Source: Candidatus Roizmanbacteria bacterium
Lineage (GTDB): Bacteria; Patescibacteriota; Microgenomatia; UBA1406; GWC2-37-13
Length of the DNA stretch: 56,622 nt
Direction: 5' to 3'
Assembly (NCBI GenBank): GCA_013335175.1
Contig: JAAXWC010000009.1
Coordinates: 1 to 56,622 of the forward strand
Of the stretch, positions 25,890-34,220 are shown one piece after another. The position numbers and the translations under genes were made by a program. The number at the start of each line of letters is the position of its first letter. Within the stretch, counting starts at the first letter, position 1. The notes under the pieces were generated by a model, which made no database searches, was not told the DNA's origin, and was given only the letters and a program-made list of their open reading frames with translations.

Positions 25890-27083
25890 CTATGTTTTTA
25901 TGTGAATTTTTTTTGCGTAGTTCAATGATACTGTTATCGGAATTGCAATTAATGATACCGCTATTCCCATTCCAATTAAAACTGTGTCAATCTTGTATCT
26001 ATCTACTAAATAGCCAATACCGACAAACACGACAGCGGCAATGGTATTCTTCATAAATGAAATCACTGAGAGCACTGAAGCACGACTCTCTGAATCAATA
26101 AGTTTATTGATATAAGCATCCATAACGATATTTTTATAGCTATCTATAAAATAGAATCCTAGTACAAATAATATGGCGTACTGAGTTTTTACGATCCCCA
26201 TAAGCGTCATAAGAATCGTAAAAGAAATAAATATCAAAAAAAGTGAATACTTTTTCTTGAGGCGCCGATCTAGCACATGAGAAAATGAGGCAAGGAATCC
26301 ACTTATCCCAACAATAAAGGCAAATATATACCCCAGTGATGAAACCGTAAACCCTTTGCTTACAAAGTACGGCTGGCTAACGAGAGAGCCAAACAGATAC
26401 ATAGGTAATGCAAGTAGTACGGTAAAAATAATGAGTTCAATTACCTCTCTGTTATTCAGTGACACTACTAACGACTGGCGGAATGACGCAATCGACTTAC
26501 TTACTAGTTTTTCTTCAGATGTGCGTTTTGGCTCTATTACCGTCAAAAAGAGAAGAAAAGATAGAACAATTATTCCTGTAAACAAATACCAAGGAAGTCT
26601 GCGGTCGATCACATAAAGGTAAGCCCCTGTAATAGAGCCGATGATCATTACTGTGGTCAGTATGAGAAGCAATCTACTCTTGAGTTTCGCGTATTCTTCC
26701 TGTTTCCCTAACCCTTTAAGGGTGTCGTAGATTAAAGCATCTGTGGCCCCTGACTCAAATGCATCAGCTGCCCCGGATAGTGCCCAACCTAAAATAAAAA
26801 ATGGAGCAGTAGAAGAAATACTCATTAATGCAAACCCAGAAAATGAAAACACATAAGCCACAATCCTTGAAGCTTTTCTGCCGACTAAATCTGCAAATAT
26901 ACCAGATGGAATTTCTAGAATAAAAATTGTAATGGCTGCACCCAGCTCCATAAGCCCTATTTGTGTATAGGAGAGACCAAAAGAAAGCAAATACATAATG
27001 CGAATAGGCACAACGAAATGCAGCCCAGTAAGTAAATTTATTACATAAAATTTCCAAATATTTGATTGCAGTTTGTCTTTCAT
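25890..27083 (-). CDS. Major facilitator superfamily transporter
   Basis: 397 aa with twelve predicted membrane helices. The loop between helices 2 and 3 reads GIFADLVGRKASRI, the MFS motif A. The sixth-seventh helix gap holds a cytoplasmic loop rich in Lys and Glu. Its closest general type is an efflux or metabolite transporter; the substrate is unknown. A TGTTATAAT extended -10 box lies 10 nt before the ATG on the minus strand. The DUF3800 gene follows after 9 bases. Confidence 0.85.
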   Translation of the reverse strand: MKDKLQSNIWKFYVINLLTGLHFVVPIRIMYLLSFGLSYTQIGLMELGAAITIFILEIPSGIFADLVGRKASRIVAYVFSFSGFALMSISSTAPFFILGWALSGAADAFESGATDALIYDTLKGLGKQEEYAKLKSRLLLILTTVMIIGSITGAYLYVIDRRLPWYLFTGIIVLSFLLFLTVIEPKRTSEEKLVSKSIASFRQSLVVSLNNREVIELIIFTVLLALPMYLFGSLVSQPYFVSKGFTVSSLGYIFAFIVGISGFLASFSHVLDRRLKKKYSLFLIFISFTILMTLMGIVKTQYAILFVLGFYFIDSYKNIVMDAYINKLIDSESRASVLSVISFMKNTIAAVVFVGIGYLVDRYKIDTVLIGMGIAVSLIAIPITVSLNYAKKIHIKT

Positions 27084-27141
27084 GGTTAAGGGAATTATAA
27101 CATTCTCTTAAGTGTTATTTGGATGTCTATAATACACAATA

Positions 27142-27253
27142 TTAATACTCATCCTTTTCTTTAAAGTACTTTATCGCCAATACCAGTGCAGTCTTTTCTT
27201 TGGGATCAATCTTAGTTGTCAAATACGTTCGAACATCGGGATCGTAGGGGGGG
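27142..27253 (-). pseudogene. 3' remnant of the PLD-partner gene
   Basis: On the minus strand this reads DVRTYLTTKIDPKEK followed by a lysine-rich end and TAA. The same DVRTYLTTKIDPKEK block precedes the PLD-like gene at 31620-31754, with near-identical DNA. No start or upstream part remains here, and no PLD gene follows. The rest of 27084-27339 shows a run of G residues and nothing else coding. Confidence 0.55.
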
Positions 27254-27339
27254 GCTCTCCAAGACCTATTCTCAACGTTACTGGTTATTCTTCACGGGCA
27301 ATAATTGACTTTTCAAATTCAAGTCGGAGTTAAAGATAC

Positions 27340-27666
27340 TTAATTTTTACGTTTATGTTTAGTGGAATATTTTAGTAATCGATTTGTAATAAACCAAGGT
27401 AATAATAAAGAAATTGATATCATACTCAGCCAAATACCATATACTACAAATTTTGGAGCAATATAATAGTCCATAGGTTTTGTTTTATCGGCTATATGTA
27501 CTGTAGAACTTAACACAAATGGTGGGATAAAATTATCAAATAAATTATGATTCCATGCTACATACAGTTTATCTACTACAATAACTTGCCATAAGAATGC
27601 ATCCATCAAAAGCAAGATACCTAATAAAAACAAATATAATACTGCTCTGGTAATTTTTTTATTCAT
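27340..27666 (-). CDS. Small membrane protein, 108 aa
   Basis: Two strong hydrophobic segments: ITRAVLYLFLLGILLLMDAF near the start and VVYGIWLSMISISLLLPWFI near the end. A basic tail RLLKYSTKHKRKN follows. The loop between them (WNHNLFDNFIPPFVLSSTVHIADKTKP) would lie outside the membrane. No family is recognised. The start at 27666 is preferred; a longer in-frame version would run into the GC-rich hairpin repeat at 27760, where coding is implausible. Confidence 0.6.
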   Translation of the reverse strand: MNKKITRAVLYLFLLGILLLMDAFLWQVIVVDKLYVAWNHNLFDNFIPPFVLSSTVHIADKTKPMDYYIAPKFVVYGIWLSMISISLLLPWFITNRLLKYSTKHKRKN

Positions 27667-27759
27667 GTTGAAAGTAGTATAAAATATTTTTTGGGATAAA
27701 TACAACGTCAGCGTAATTCTAGTCAAAGCAATACGAATTAAACTATACACATTGCTCAC

Positions 27760-27829
27760 AATCAAGTGGGGGGGGGCATCCCCCCTCAGACCCCCTACCC
27801 CGCATGCAGGGTATGTACCCTGCACTTCG
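27760..27829 (-). repeat. GC-rich double-hairpin repeat (REP-like), intergenic copy
   Basis: Starts AATCAAGTG and ends near GCACTT. Inside are a G-run/C-run hairpin (GGGGGG..CCCCCC), CAGACCCCC, and TGCAGGG-TATGT-ACCCTGCA-type arms. The same order, reversed, occurs at 52521-52585 inside a PLD gene. The contrast with the AT-rich surroundings is striking. Confidence 0.65.
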
Positions 27830-27899
27830 CAACCAGAGGGGCCTGCCCGCAACGCTCTCGCGTATGCGAGGCGGGCGCGGCACTTCCCTTGCTCTCTCC

Positions 27900-27953
27900 T
27901 TATTGTTGTTAACCCCGTGTGCCTCGCTACGGGGTATTAAGAAACAACAATAA
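27900..27953. repeat. Long perfect-arm hairpin
   Basis: Outer arms TTATTGTTGTT (27900-27910) and AACAACAATAA (27943-27953) are perfect complements. An inner stem AACCCCGT pairs with ACGGGGT. Just upstream, GCCCGC...GCGGGC with an inner CTCGCGTATGCGAG adds another strong hairpin (27845-27876). Together with the repeat at 27760 this makes ~190 bases of folded, GC-rich DNA without a gene. Confidence 0.55.
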
Positions 27954-27987
27954 ATATTGATATAAAAAGACTATTATAGAAATCTAA

Positions 27988-28152
27988 AAAATCATTTCTA
28001 GCCGTACTTTTTTACCATTATCTCCAAAGTTGCTTGAATCAGAAAATTCTATAGCTGAAACCCACATTATTGAAGGAACAGGTCATGTATTTACGGGTAA
28101 AGAACAAGAACTAGTCGATACGATCATTGATTTCTTACAACGAAAAACGTAA
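27988..28152 (+). pseudogene. 3' remnant of an alpha/beta hydrolase
   Basis: The open frame before TAA 28150-28152 reads FLPLSPKLLESENSI, then HIIEGTGHVFTGKEQELVDT and IIDFLQRKT. The GxGHxFTGKExELV block followed by a final amphipathic helix is the usual end of a dienelactone-hydrolase-type alpha/beta hydrolase, and its His is the catalytic one. An in-frame TAA at 27985 and the lack of a start show that the 5' part is gone, probably lost when the GC-rich repeats arrived. Confidence 0.5.
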
Positions 28153-28227
28153 TACCAATATGACGAATAATAAAATTGTCCTCTAGGAATTTGAGGGAAT
28201 AGATAGTTTGTCTGATAACTTTAAAAA

Positions 28228-28268
28228 GTTTCCTTGACAAAAGGAAACATTTATTGCATAATTTCCTT
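28228..28268 (+). promoter_or_regulatory. Consensus promoter with inverted-repeat operator
   Basis: TTGACA (28234-28239), a 17-bp spacer and CATAAT (28257-28262). Transcription should start at about 28269, the A of the ATG, so the mRNA is leaderless. The inverted repeat GTTTCCTT (28228-28235) / AAGGAAAC (28241-28248) overlaps the -35 box, and a third TTTCCTT half-site lies right before the ATG. This looks like an operator. Confidence 0.72.
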
Positions 28269-29561
28269 ATGATAGGGAAAGATCAGATAAAGACCATTAT
28301 TGTAGATAATCAAAAAAGAAATTTGCCACATATCTGGGAAAGGACACTTCATATTCCACTAGATAGCGATAAAATAATTACATTAAGTGGAGTACGACGC
28401 AGTGGTAAGACCTACCATTTATTTCATGCAATGGAAGAGTTGCAATCCCAGGGAATACAGCAGGATCATATTTTGTATATTAACTTTGAAGATGAACGTC
28501 TACAGCTAACAACGAGAGAGTTAGATAATATTATTCAATCGTATCAAGAGCTCTATCCAACAATTATATTATCGGAGTGTTATTTTTTCTTTGATGAGAT
28601 TCAAGAAATTGAGGGTTGGGAAAAATTTATTGCACGAATTTATGCATCAATAAGTAAACATGTATTTATTACTGGATCAAATGCTAAATTATTGTCGAGA
28701 GAAATAGCCACTGCTCTTCGAGGTAGAACAATTACTTTTGAAGTTTATCCTCTTTCATTTTTTGAATATGTTCAAATATCTTCTCCTAAACTCAATCCTT
28801 ATAACAGTTCTGATCGTGCAACATTAATCAATCTATTTAATGATTTTATGCATCAAGGAGGATTTCCTGAAATCTTAAAAAAAAGTAATGAGTTAAGAGA
28901 GAAAATACTGCAAGAATATTTTAATGTAATGGTATTTCGGGATCTTATTGAGCGATATAAGATTTCACAGGTTAGCATTCTTAAATATTTCTGTAAAAGA
29001 GTTGTCGGGGCGAGTGGTGGTGAGTTTAGTGTGAATAGAATATATAACGAAATTAAATCTCAGGGATATCAAATAGGAAAAGATACTCTGTATGATTATC
29101 AAAGCTATGTTGAAGCGATATATTTAAATCGCTTCATATCTAAATATTCGCACTCTGTTGTGAAAACAGAAAATTCGCAAAAGAAAACATACGTAATCGA
29201 CCAAGGATTAGGTGTTTCGCTTGACTATAAGTTGAGTCTTGACAAGGGGAGATTGCTGGAAACAACTGTTGCGCTAGAGCTTTTTAAACAGGGTCATCAA
29301 ATAGCCTATGATCAAGATGGGGGAGAGTGTGATTTTGTAGTAATTGAAAAAGGGAATATAACAAAAGCAATACAAGTCACAACCGAATTTATAGACCAAA
29401 AAACAAAAGAACGTGAATTAAAAGGGTTAATTCAAACTTGTTTAAAATATAACTTAAAAGAAGGTTTTATACTTACGCTCGATCAAGCTGAAGAAATAAT
29501 GGTTGAAAATATTAAAGTTTCGATACTTCCAGCTTGGCTATATTTTTTACATTTTAAATGA
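28269..29561 (+). CDS. AAA+ ATPase with DUF4143
   Basis: 430 aa. The Walker A motif is GVRRSGKT and Walker B is CYFFFDEIQEIEGWE. The sensor-like block VFITGSNAKLLSREIATALRGR and PLSFFEY follow, all typical of AAA_14 ATPases. The DUF4143 region ends in a PDDEXK-like pattern, DQDGGECDFVV followed by AIQVTTEF. Relatives are frequent in mobile DNA, and their role is uncertain. It is the first gene of a two-gene unit with the SWIM zinc-finger gene 22 bases downstream. The ATG at 28269 is preferred because the -10 box covers the TTG start at 28254. Confidence 0.87.
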   Translation: MIGKDQIKTIIVDNQKRNLPHIWERTLHIPLDSDKIITLSGVRRSGKTYHLFHAMEELQSQGIQQDHILYINFEDERLQLTTRELDNIIQSYQELYPTIILSECYFFFDEIQEIEGWEKFIARIYASISKHVFITGSNAKLLSREIATALRGRTITFEVYPLSFFEYVQISSPKLNPYNSSDRATLINLFNDFMHQGGFPEILKKSNELREKILQEYFNVMVFRDLIERYKISQVSILKYFCKRVVGASGGEFSVNRIYNEIKSQGYQIGKDTLYDYQSYVEAIYLNRFISKYSHSVVKTENSQKKTYVIDQGLGVSLDYKLSLDKGRLLETTVALELFKQGHQIAYDQDGGECDFVVIEKGNITKAIQVTTEFIDQKTKERELKGLIQTCLKYNLKEGFILTLDQAEEIMVENIKVSILPAWLYFLHFK

Positions 29562-29583
29562 TTTGAATAATTTTATAAATCAA

Positions 29584-29865
29584 ATGAATAAACCAGATTT
29601 TACTCTAGAAAAGATAAAATTCGCGTTCGACAATCCTATTTTTGATAAAGCTATAGCTTTGTATGAGAGTGGAAAGGTAACGGATGTTGACGAAAGTATT
29701 CGATCATATACTGGAATTGTTATCCGTACGAAACCGTATCGAGTTTCAGTGGAAGCGCGAAGTTTTCGATACGCATACTGCACTTGTTACTTAGGTAAGA
29801 ATGACATCTATTGTAAACATATGTTGGCACTGGCAATATCCATATTATTAGGGAAAACTAAATAG
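29584..29865 (+). CDS. Small SWIM zinc-finger protein
   Basis: 93 aa. The C-terminal part has the SWIM motif CxCxnCxH: YCTCYLGKNDIYCKHMLALAI, with cysteines two apart, then a third Cys and a His. SWIM domains bind zinc and nucleic acid or protein. The N-terminal half has an AIALYESGKV segment and VDESIRSYTGIV, which match the usual pre-SWIM region. It follows the DUF4143 ATPase by 22 bases, so the two are probably co-transcribed and may act together. ATG 29584 gives the expected domain start; an in-frame ATG at 29503 overlaps the ATPase. Confidence 0.8.
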   Translation: MNKPDFTLEKIKFAFDNPIFDKAIALYESGKVTDVDESIRSYTGIVIRTKPYRVSVEARSFRYAYCTCYLGKNDIYCKHMLALAISILLGKTK

Positions 29866-30052
29866 CAGCAAGTAATTTTTTTAATCTGTACAGTAAATTA
29901 CCAGTACTTCCGAGTGCAAAACCATACATTTGCTTTCCAAATATTACTGATCTATCCATTATGATATATTATCAATATTCAACTCGAAAGACTACATTAG
30001 CTGGTACGATAGTTTCATACGAGCAAAATATTGCAATTTAACATAATAACAA

Positions 30053-30943
30053 ATGACAGAAAGTGAAGCTACGCCGATAAATCCGCAGGAAACTACCAAG
30101 AAGGATACTGAATATCCGTTTGAGTATTTTGATGCACAGGTGCGATTTGCTCAGAAATGGTCTGAACTTTCCGGAGAACCAATCTCTCAGTCGTTACTTA
30201 GCAAAACGGCCCTTTATCGCCGCTTAACAAACGTCAAGCCTACCGCTACAGGCGATCATCCGCTCTGGGAGGAAGCAATGCATGTAATTGATTCATCCGC
30301 TTCAACGGAGCAAATTTCTCAAGCATTGTATTCGCGATATCTGGCACAAGAACATAGCGTTTATGCGCCATCTTCGTATCCTGAAAATGATGGGAAGCAT
30401 TTTGGATTTTTCAGTTTCGATCACTATCCACCAAATCCTCAAACCGGAGAACGAGATAGAATAAAAGTACACTTCATCAATAAGAGCCGAGGTGAAAAAA
30501 GCGGTCTTGATCCCATGTGTTTAGAACAACGACAAGGCGATCTCCGGCGTATGTTTCAATATGTTCATGAACACTGCCCAGAAGCACAGGATGTTATTGG
30601 AGGCTCATGGCTTTATGCTTTACAGTCCTATCGCGATTCATTTCCTCAGGAGTTTGTTAGCCCGCAAAATATGAAACGTTTGGTTCCGAAAGGATTTGAA
30701 CATATACCTAATTCCGTACCTCTCATGTCATTTGACGGTAACTCGGTGTGGGGGCAATTTGTCAGTCGTACCGGAGGAGTCAGAGAGCATGTCTATCGAG
30801 AGTTTACGCAAAATATAGAAAAGTCAACAAATCTTGAACAGTTAGTAGAAGCTTTTCCCAATAAACCTTACCAGCCAAAAGTCCCCATTGAGGTGTTTTA
30901 TAAGTGGAGTAATGTACCGACTCAAAATAATCAAATTAGTTGA
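30053..30943 (+). CDS. Hypothetical protein, 296 aa
   Basis: Not recognised. The N-terminus is polar and probably disordered. The body contains conserved-looking blocks such as HFGFFSFDHYPPNPQTGERDRIKVHF and DVIGGSWLYALQSYRDSFP, then VPLMSFDGNSVWGQFV, suggesting an enzyme with His, Asp and Arg residues in the pocket, though this is only inference. No signal peptide or membrane helix. CATAAT at 30042-30047 ends 5 nt before the ATG, giving a leaderless transcript. The 3' end overlaps the convergent gene at 30936 by 8 nt. Confidence 0.6.
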   Translation: MTESEATPINPQETTKKDTEYPFEYFDAQVRFAQKWSELSGEPISQSLLSKTALYRRLTNVKPTATGDHPLWEEAMHVIDSSASTEQISQALYSRYLAQEHSVYAPSSYPENDGKHFGFFSFDHYPPNPQTGERDRIKVHFINKSRGEKSGLDPMCLEQRQGDLRRMFQYVHEHCPEAQDVIGGSWLYALQSYRDSFPQEFVSPQNMKRLVPKGFEHIPNSVPLMSFDGNSVWGQFVSRTGGVREHVYREFTQNIEKSTNLEQLVEAFPNKPYQPKVPIEVFYKWSNVPTQNNQIS

Positions 30944-31163
30944 GCTTTTTTCTTCTCACTACATCCTTTTCAATCATTTTCTGAGAAGATTGAAGAAGTG
31001 TCATAAACTCGGACACATCATTTATATAATGCTCCAAATCGATTTCCTTCAGGATAGTTCGAACATGCTCTTCGTTTTTGATATCTAAGTTGTGATCGTG
31101 AGCATAAGTTAATGCGCTCATAACTAGTTCTGCCTTCTTGACGGCCTGATCATCATTATTCAT
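30936..31163 (-). CDS. Small hypothetical protein, 75 aa
   Basis: A short, helical, highly charged protein (KKAELVMSALTYAHDHN near the start, MIEKDVVRRKKLN at the end). It lies downstream of the PLD-like gene on the same strand after a 25-base gap, so it may be the third gene of that unit. TACAAT on the minus strand ends 13 nt before the ATG, which would also allow its own promoter. No family recognised. Confidence 0.45.
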   Translation of the reverse strand: MNNDDQAVKKAELVMSALTYAHDHNLDIKNEEHVRTILKEIDLEHYINDVSEFMTLLQSSQKMIEKDVVRRKKLN

Positions 31164-31188
31164 AAATGTATCTAAAATTGTAACCTGA

Positions 31189-31623
31189 TTATATCACGTT
31201 CAAAAAATTCAATAACTTTCGAACCTCATTTTTATCTTCAATCCGGCGCATAATCTCCCGACTATTGTTTTGAGACAGGATATTGAGGCTGCCCTCATAT
31301 AGTATTTCCTTATCGATAATTGCTGTTTTTCGGTGAAGTCCGTCTATAAATTGAACATTCACCCCCATCTCAACACAAGATAAAATTTCCTCGGTTGCCT
31401 GGTCTCTAAAAATGTCTTCGTCATGTTCGCCCGGATACTTAGTAAACAGAATAATTTCAATTCCCTTTGTGAGGAGAGTCGCGAATACCGGTCTAAGCGT
31501 TTCCATCCGGTTTGAGGTGATAAAGGGACTTTCAATAATGATCTCACGCTTCGCGTGGAGGAGATCGTCAATAAACTGCTTGTAGAACGTTTGTTCATTG
31601 TACAAAGCGGAGTGTCGCATCAT
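31189..31623 (-). CDS. Phospholipase D-like nuclease domain protein
   Basis: 144 aa with a single HKD motif: His 97, Lys 99 and Asp 104 in HRKTAIIDKEILYEGSLN, followed by the usual SLNILS. An ESPFITSNRM block lies near residue 31. Single-HKD proteins of this size dimerise to form one active site and act as nucleases or phosphodiesterases (Nuc/BfiI type). The GGAGGTG just upstream is a strong Shine-Dalgarno, and the ATG overlaps the TGA of the upstream reading frame. A broken paralogue lies at 52445. Confidence 0.8.
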   Translation of the reverse strand: MMRHSALYNEQTFYKQFIDDLLHAKREIIIESPFITSNRMETLRPVFATLLTKGIEIILFTKYPGEHDEDIFRDQATEEILSCVEMGVNVQFIDGLHRKTAIIDKEILYEGSLNILSQNNSREIMRRIEDKNEVRKLLNFLNVI

Positions 31624-31754
31624 TTGCTCACCTCCTTTTTTTGGAAGTAGGCAAAAGCCACCAGAAGTTCCGCCTTTTCTTTGGGATCAATCTTAGTTGT
31701 CAAATACGTTCGAACATCGTCCCATATGGGGCACTCGAGAACATCTACTTTAAA
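31620..31754 (-). pseudogene. 3' part of the PLD-partner gene
   Basis: A 44-codon open stretch directly before the PLD gene: VDVLECPIWDDVRTYLTT, then KIDPKEKAELLVAFAYFQ, ending KKEVSK and TGA that overlaps the PLD ATG (ATGA). An in-frame TGA lies just upstream and no start is seen, so only the end of the gene survives. A near-identical DNA block occurs at 27142-27253. In the ancestral form the partner and the nuclease were translationally coupled. Confidence 0.55.
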
Positions 31755-31923
31755 TCAGTGCATTCTTACGCTCTAATTGTAGTTCAAATAACTATTCTAG
31801 AAGCTAAAGTATCGAAAACATGACTTTTTGAAGCTGGAAGGAAAATCACAGGCTTATGGTTGGAAAGAGAGAGAAGAAATGGTGATATTTACTTTTCATC
31901 TATAGTTTTATATCATAGTTATA

Positions 31924-32625
31924 ATGAAAATTATAGTTAGTAAATCTATTATAGTGGCATTGCTCGCTGCTGTATTGATTGCTGGAGCAATGCTTTTCAT
32001 TGGTTTTAAACGAGGTATAGACTATTCGAAAAAGGAGCAACAAAAAGAACTAGCAAAGCATGCACTTGATGCTCCGTTAGTAATGAACAAATATATACCC
32101 TTCCCTAATAACGCGGATTTCTGGAAAACAAAACTAATTCTAAAAAAACAGTATAAGGATTTTGAAGTGGGTTTATATAAATTGGACGAAGTGCAAAAAG
32201 GTGATGAGCCATTTATATTTGATTTTCTAGTAGTCCCTATTCTTAATGGTGCTCCACAGATCACATATAGGTCACATATAGTGTTAAATTCAAATGTAAG
32301 CTATGGTGGTTCTATGCTGAATGGATACATGGAAGTCATAGGAGACGAACTCTATATAGTAGATCAGATTAAAAACCAAATCGGATTGTATACGATAGAT
32401 AAAGTCTATGATGAATATATCCTTGAATATAAATCCTCAGTCATGTTGCCTAAACTGCCTATTCCATGGGATAAGAATGGAAAAACTGCCCAAATCACCT
32501 CATTTCAATGTGAAAAATTGCAGTGCAAAGCTCATTTTGCTTACAATATATCTTCGGGTTGTGATATAAACTATAATCCTGCAACTCAGCTATTCAGTAA
32601 GCCCGCATGCGTTTTAGGTAATTGA
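31924..32625 (+). CDS. Hypothetical membrane-anchored protein, 233 aa
   Basis: One N-terminal hydrophobic helix (IIVALLAAVLIAGAMLFIGF) and a ~200-residue extracytoplasmic part rich in strands, with three cysteines near the end (FQCEKLQCKAHF, SGCDIN) that may form disulphides. No lipobox is present. No family recognised. It resembles other anchored proteins of unknown role in this window. The 160 bases before it contain no gene; a TATATCAT stretch just upstream could be the -10 box. Confidence 0.6.
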   Translation: MKIIVSKSIIVALLAAVLIAGAMLFIGFKRGIDYSKKEQQKELAKHALDAPLVMNKYIPFPNNADFWKTKLILKKQYKDFEVGLYKLDEVQKGDEPFIFDFLVVPILNGAPQITYRSHIVLNSNVSYGGSMLNGYMEVIGDELYIVDQIKNQIGLYTIDKVYDEYILEYKSSVMLPKLPIPWDKNGKTAQITSFQCEKLQCKAHFAYNISSGCDINYNPATQLFSKPACVLGN

Positions 32626-32943
32626 GTAGTAATATAGTAAAAGGTTTTTTCATTCTTTACATGACCTAATTATCCTTATTAGAAATCCGCTCTAGGGTCG
32701 TAGAAAGTTTCTATTATATACTTAGCTCAACAAGCTACTTTGAAACGTCATAACTATTCTGGTAGTCTGTCATCAACTTGTAAAAAGTAGAAAGCACCGG
32801 TTCGAGTGTAGACCTCTCGGGTGCACATAGACCAACTTCTATCTTTTGTAAAGGGGAAAATAAGCTTTACTATAAAATAATGTGTATACCTTCGTTTAGT
32901 TACTTGTAATTGCTAATTACGGTTGATATATTGTTATATCTAT
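32626..32943. other. Gene-free stretch with imperfect hairpins
   Basis: No open frame is convincing. TTGTAAAAAGTAGAAAGCACC (around 32778-32798) can pair, with bulges, with GGGTGC...CTTCTATCTTTTG (32819-32848), forming a long interrupted hairpin. The significance is unclear; a small RNA or a worn repeat are both possible. Confidence 0.3.
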
Positions 32944-33648
32944 ATGAAGAAATTGCAAAAGAATGTTTGGGGGAACAATATTATTGTCATTTTGGTATTA
33001 CTTCTGTTTTGGCCCATAGGCTTATTTTTTATGTGGAAATATTCTGCATGGAAAAAATCGGTTAAGATAACCCTTAGTATTTTCTTTTTAATAAGTCTTG
33101 TTCCAATAATTCTCGTTGGCGGTCTCATATTTAGTTTAAAAGCAAGCACTACAATTAAAAGCATAACTACCCCAAAAATCATTAATACCTCACGTAACTA
33201 CACATGTATGCCTGTAGATTCTGAGTGGGGAAAATGCACAAATTTAAAATATCACATATCGTTTAATTACCCGTTAAGTTGGCATTACATTGATATTAAT
33301 CCTGAAGGATTGGGATTTACACCTACTGATAGCAGTTCTATTGATGATTTAGTAATTACATTTAATATTGATGAAGAAATGAATTCTAATTCTGAGGCTA
33401 TAGAATTTGCCAACGGAGGCGGCTCTAGTTCTAGGAAGCCTTTAAGAGTTAACGGTTTTTATGCAACAGAAGAGGAAATAAAATATCAAGATAAATATGA
33501 TTTTTTTGCTGTTTTAGTTGATGGAAAAAGAACTTTTAGATATATAACATTTACTTCAAATTTACACGAGAAAAAGACGACTTTAGATCGCGCTATGCTA
33601 AAATCTATTTTCGACCGTATGCTCAATAGTTTTAGGAGGGAAGAGTAA
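32944..33648 (+). CDS. Hypothetical protein with two N-terminal membrane helices, 234 aa
   Basis: Starts MKKLQKNVWGNN. Two membrane helices follow: IIVILVLLLFWPIGLFFMW and ITLSIFFLISLVPIILVGGL. The loop WKYSAWKKSVK between them is short and basic, a common pattern in Patescibacteria surface proteins. The extracytoplasmic part holds two Cys (TCMPVDSEWGKC) and a strand-rich domain starting at YHISFNYPLSWHYIDINPEGLGF. That last block recalls the PsbP-like/lipoprotein fold seen in many secreted unknowns ("F.YP.gW"). Function is unknown. ATG 32944 is preferred to an upstream in-frame ATG at 32923. Confidence 0.65.
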   Translation: MKKLQKNVWGNNIIVILVLLLFWPIGLFFMWKYSAWKKSVKITLSIFFLISLVPIILVGGLIFSLKASTTIKSITTPKIINTSRNYTCMPVDSEWGKCTNLKYHISFNYPLSWHYIDINPEGLGFTPTDSSSIDDLVITFNIDEEMNSNSEAIEFANGGGSSSRKPLRVNGFYATEEEIKYQDKYDFFAVLVDGKRTFRYITFTSNLHEKKTTLDRAMLKSIFDRMLNSFRREE

Positions 33649-33718
33649 ATATACCAAATAGCTTTTTGTCCGCATTTTGCCAGCAAAATCTAATGAACGT
33701 GATATAATGTCTGTTAAA

Positions 33719-34216
33719 ATGACAGAAATAGATAAACCACGTATTGAACTTGATCCAAATACCACAGTTCTGTACTTACGCCACCGTCCAGAAGATGGAA
33801 GTGTTCATATATCTGATGCGCCCTCAATTGGAAATTATCTACCAATTGTGTATTACCTAAGAGAACTATATAAAGAAAATGGAGTTCAGTTTATTGAAGA
33901 ATTGAATACGAGTGGTTCTATAACAACCTTTATCGGCCCAGGTGAAATTCCACAGCATACGCTTCTTTTTCCTCAAGTTACAAACGAGGAATTGTTGCAA
34001 TGGAAGCAAGCAAGAGAGATCCCAATAGTATCAAAACCCTGGAGGTTTAAAATGGGACAAGGAGCAATAATCGATTCAGTTACTGGATTTGAAGAATTTC
34101 CCCAATTTAATCTCATTGCCAAATTTTTGCAACAAAACTGTGACACACTTCAAGCGTGGGCAAGCGGTATTAAACGTGAATTTGATAAGCGTTCACTAGG
34201 TAACACCTCACAATAG
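33719..34216 (+). CDS. Hypothetical protein, 165 aa
   Basis: Not recognised. Soluble, with YLRHRPEDGSVHISDAPSIG and an aromatic, helical C-terminus (FNLIAKFLQQNCDTLQAWASG). The start is set by the promoter: an extended -10 box TGATATAAT (33700-33708) includes the ATG at 33707, so that codon cannot be the start of a transcript initiated there. The ATG at 33719 lies 10 nt after the box. It ends just before an insertion sequence. Confidence 0.55.
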   Translation: MTEIDKPRIELDPNTTVLYLRHRPEDGSVHISDAPSIGNYLPIVYYLRELYKENGVQFIEELNTSGSITTFIGPGEIPQHTLLFPQVTNEELLQWKQAREIPIVSKPWRFKMGQGAIIDSVTGFEEFPQFNLIAKFLQQNCDTLQAWASGIKREFDKRSLGNTSQ

Positions 34217-34220
34217 TACA

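Noticed and set aside
27667-27852. Long version of the 108-aa membrane protein
   Set aside because: The extra 62 codons run through the GC-rich hairpin repeat, and the shorter ATG gives a normal membrane-protein start.
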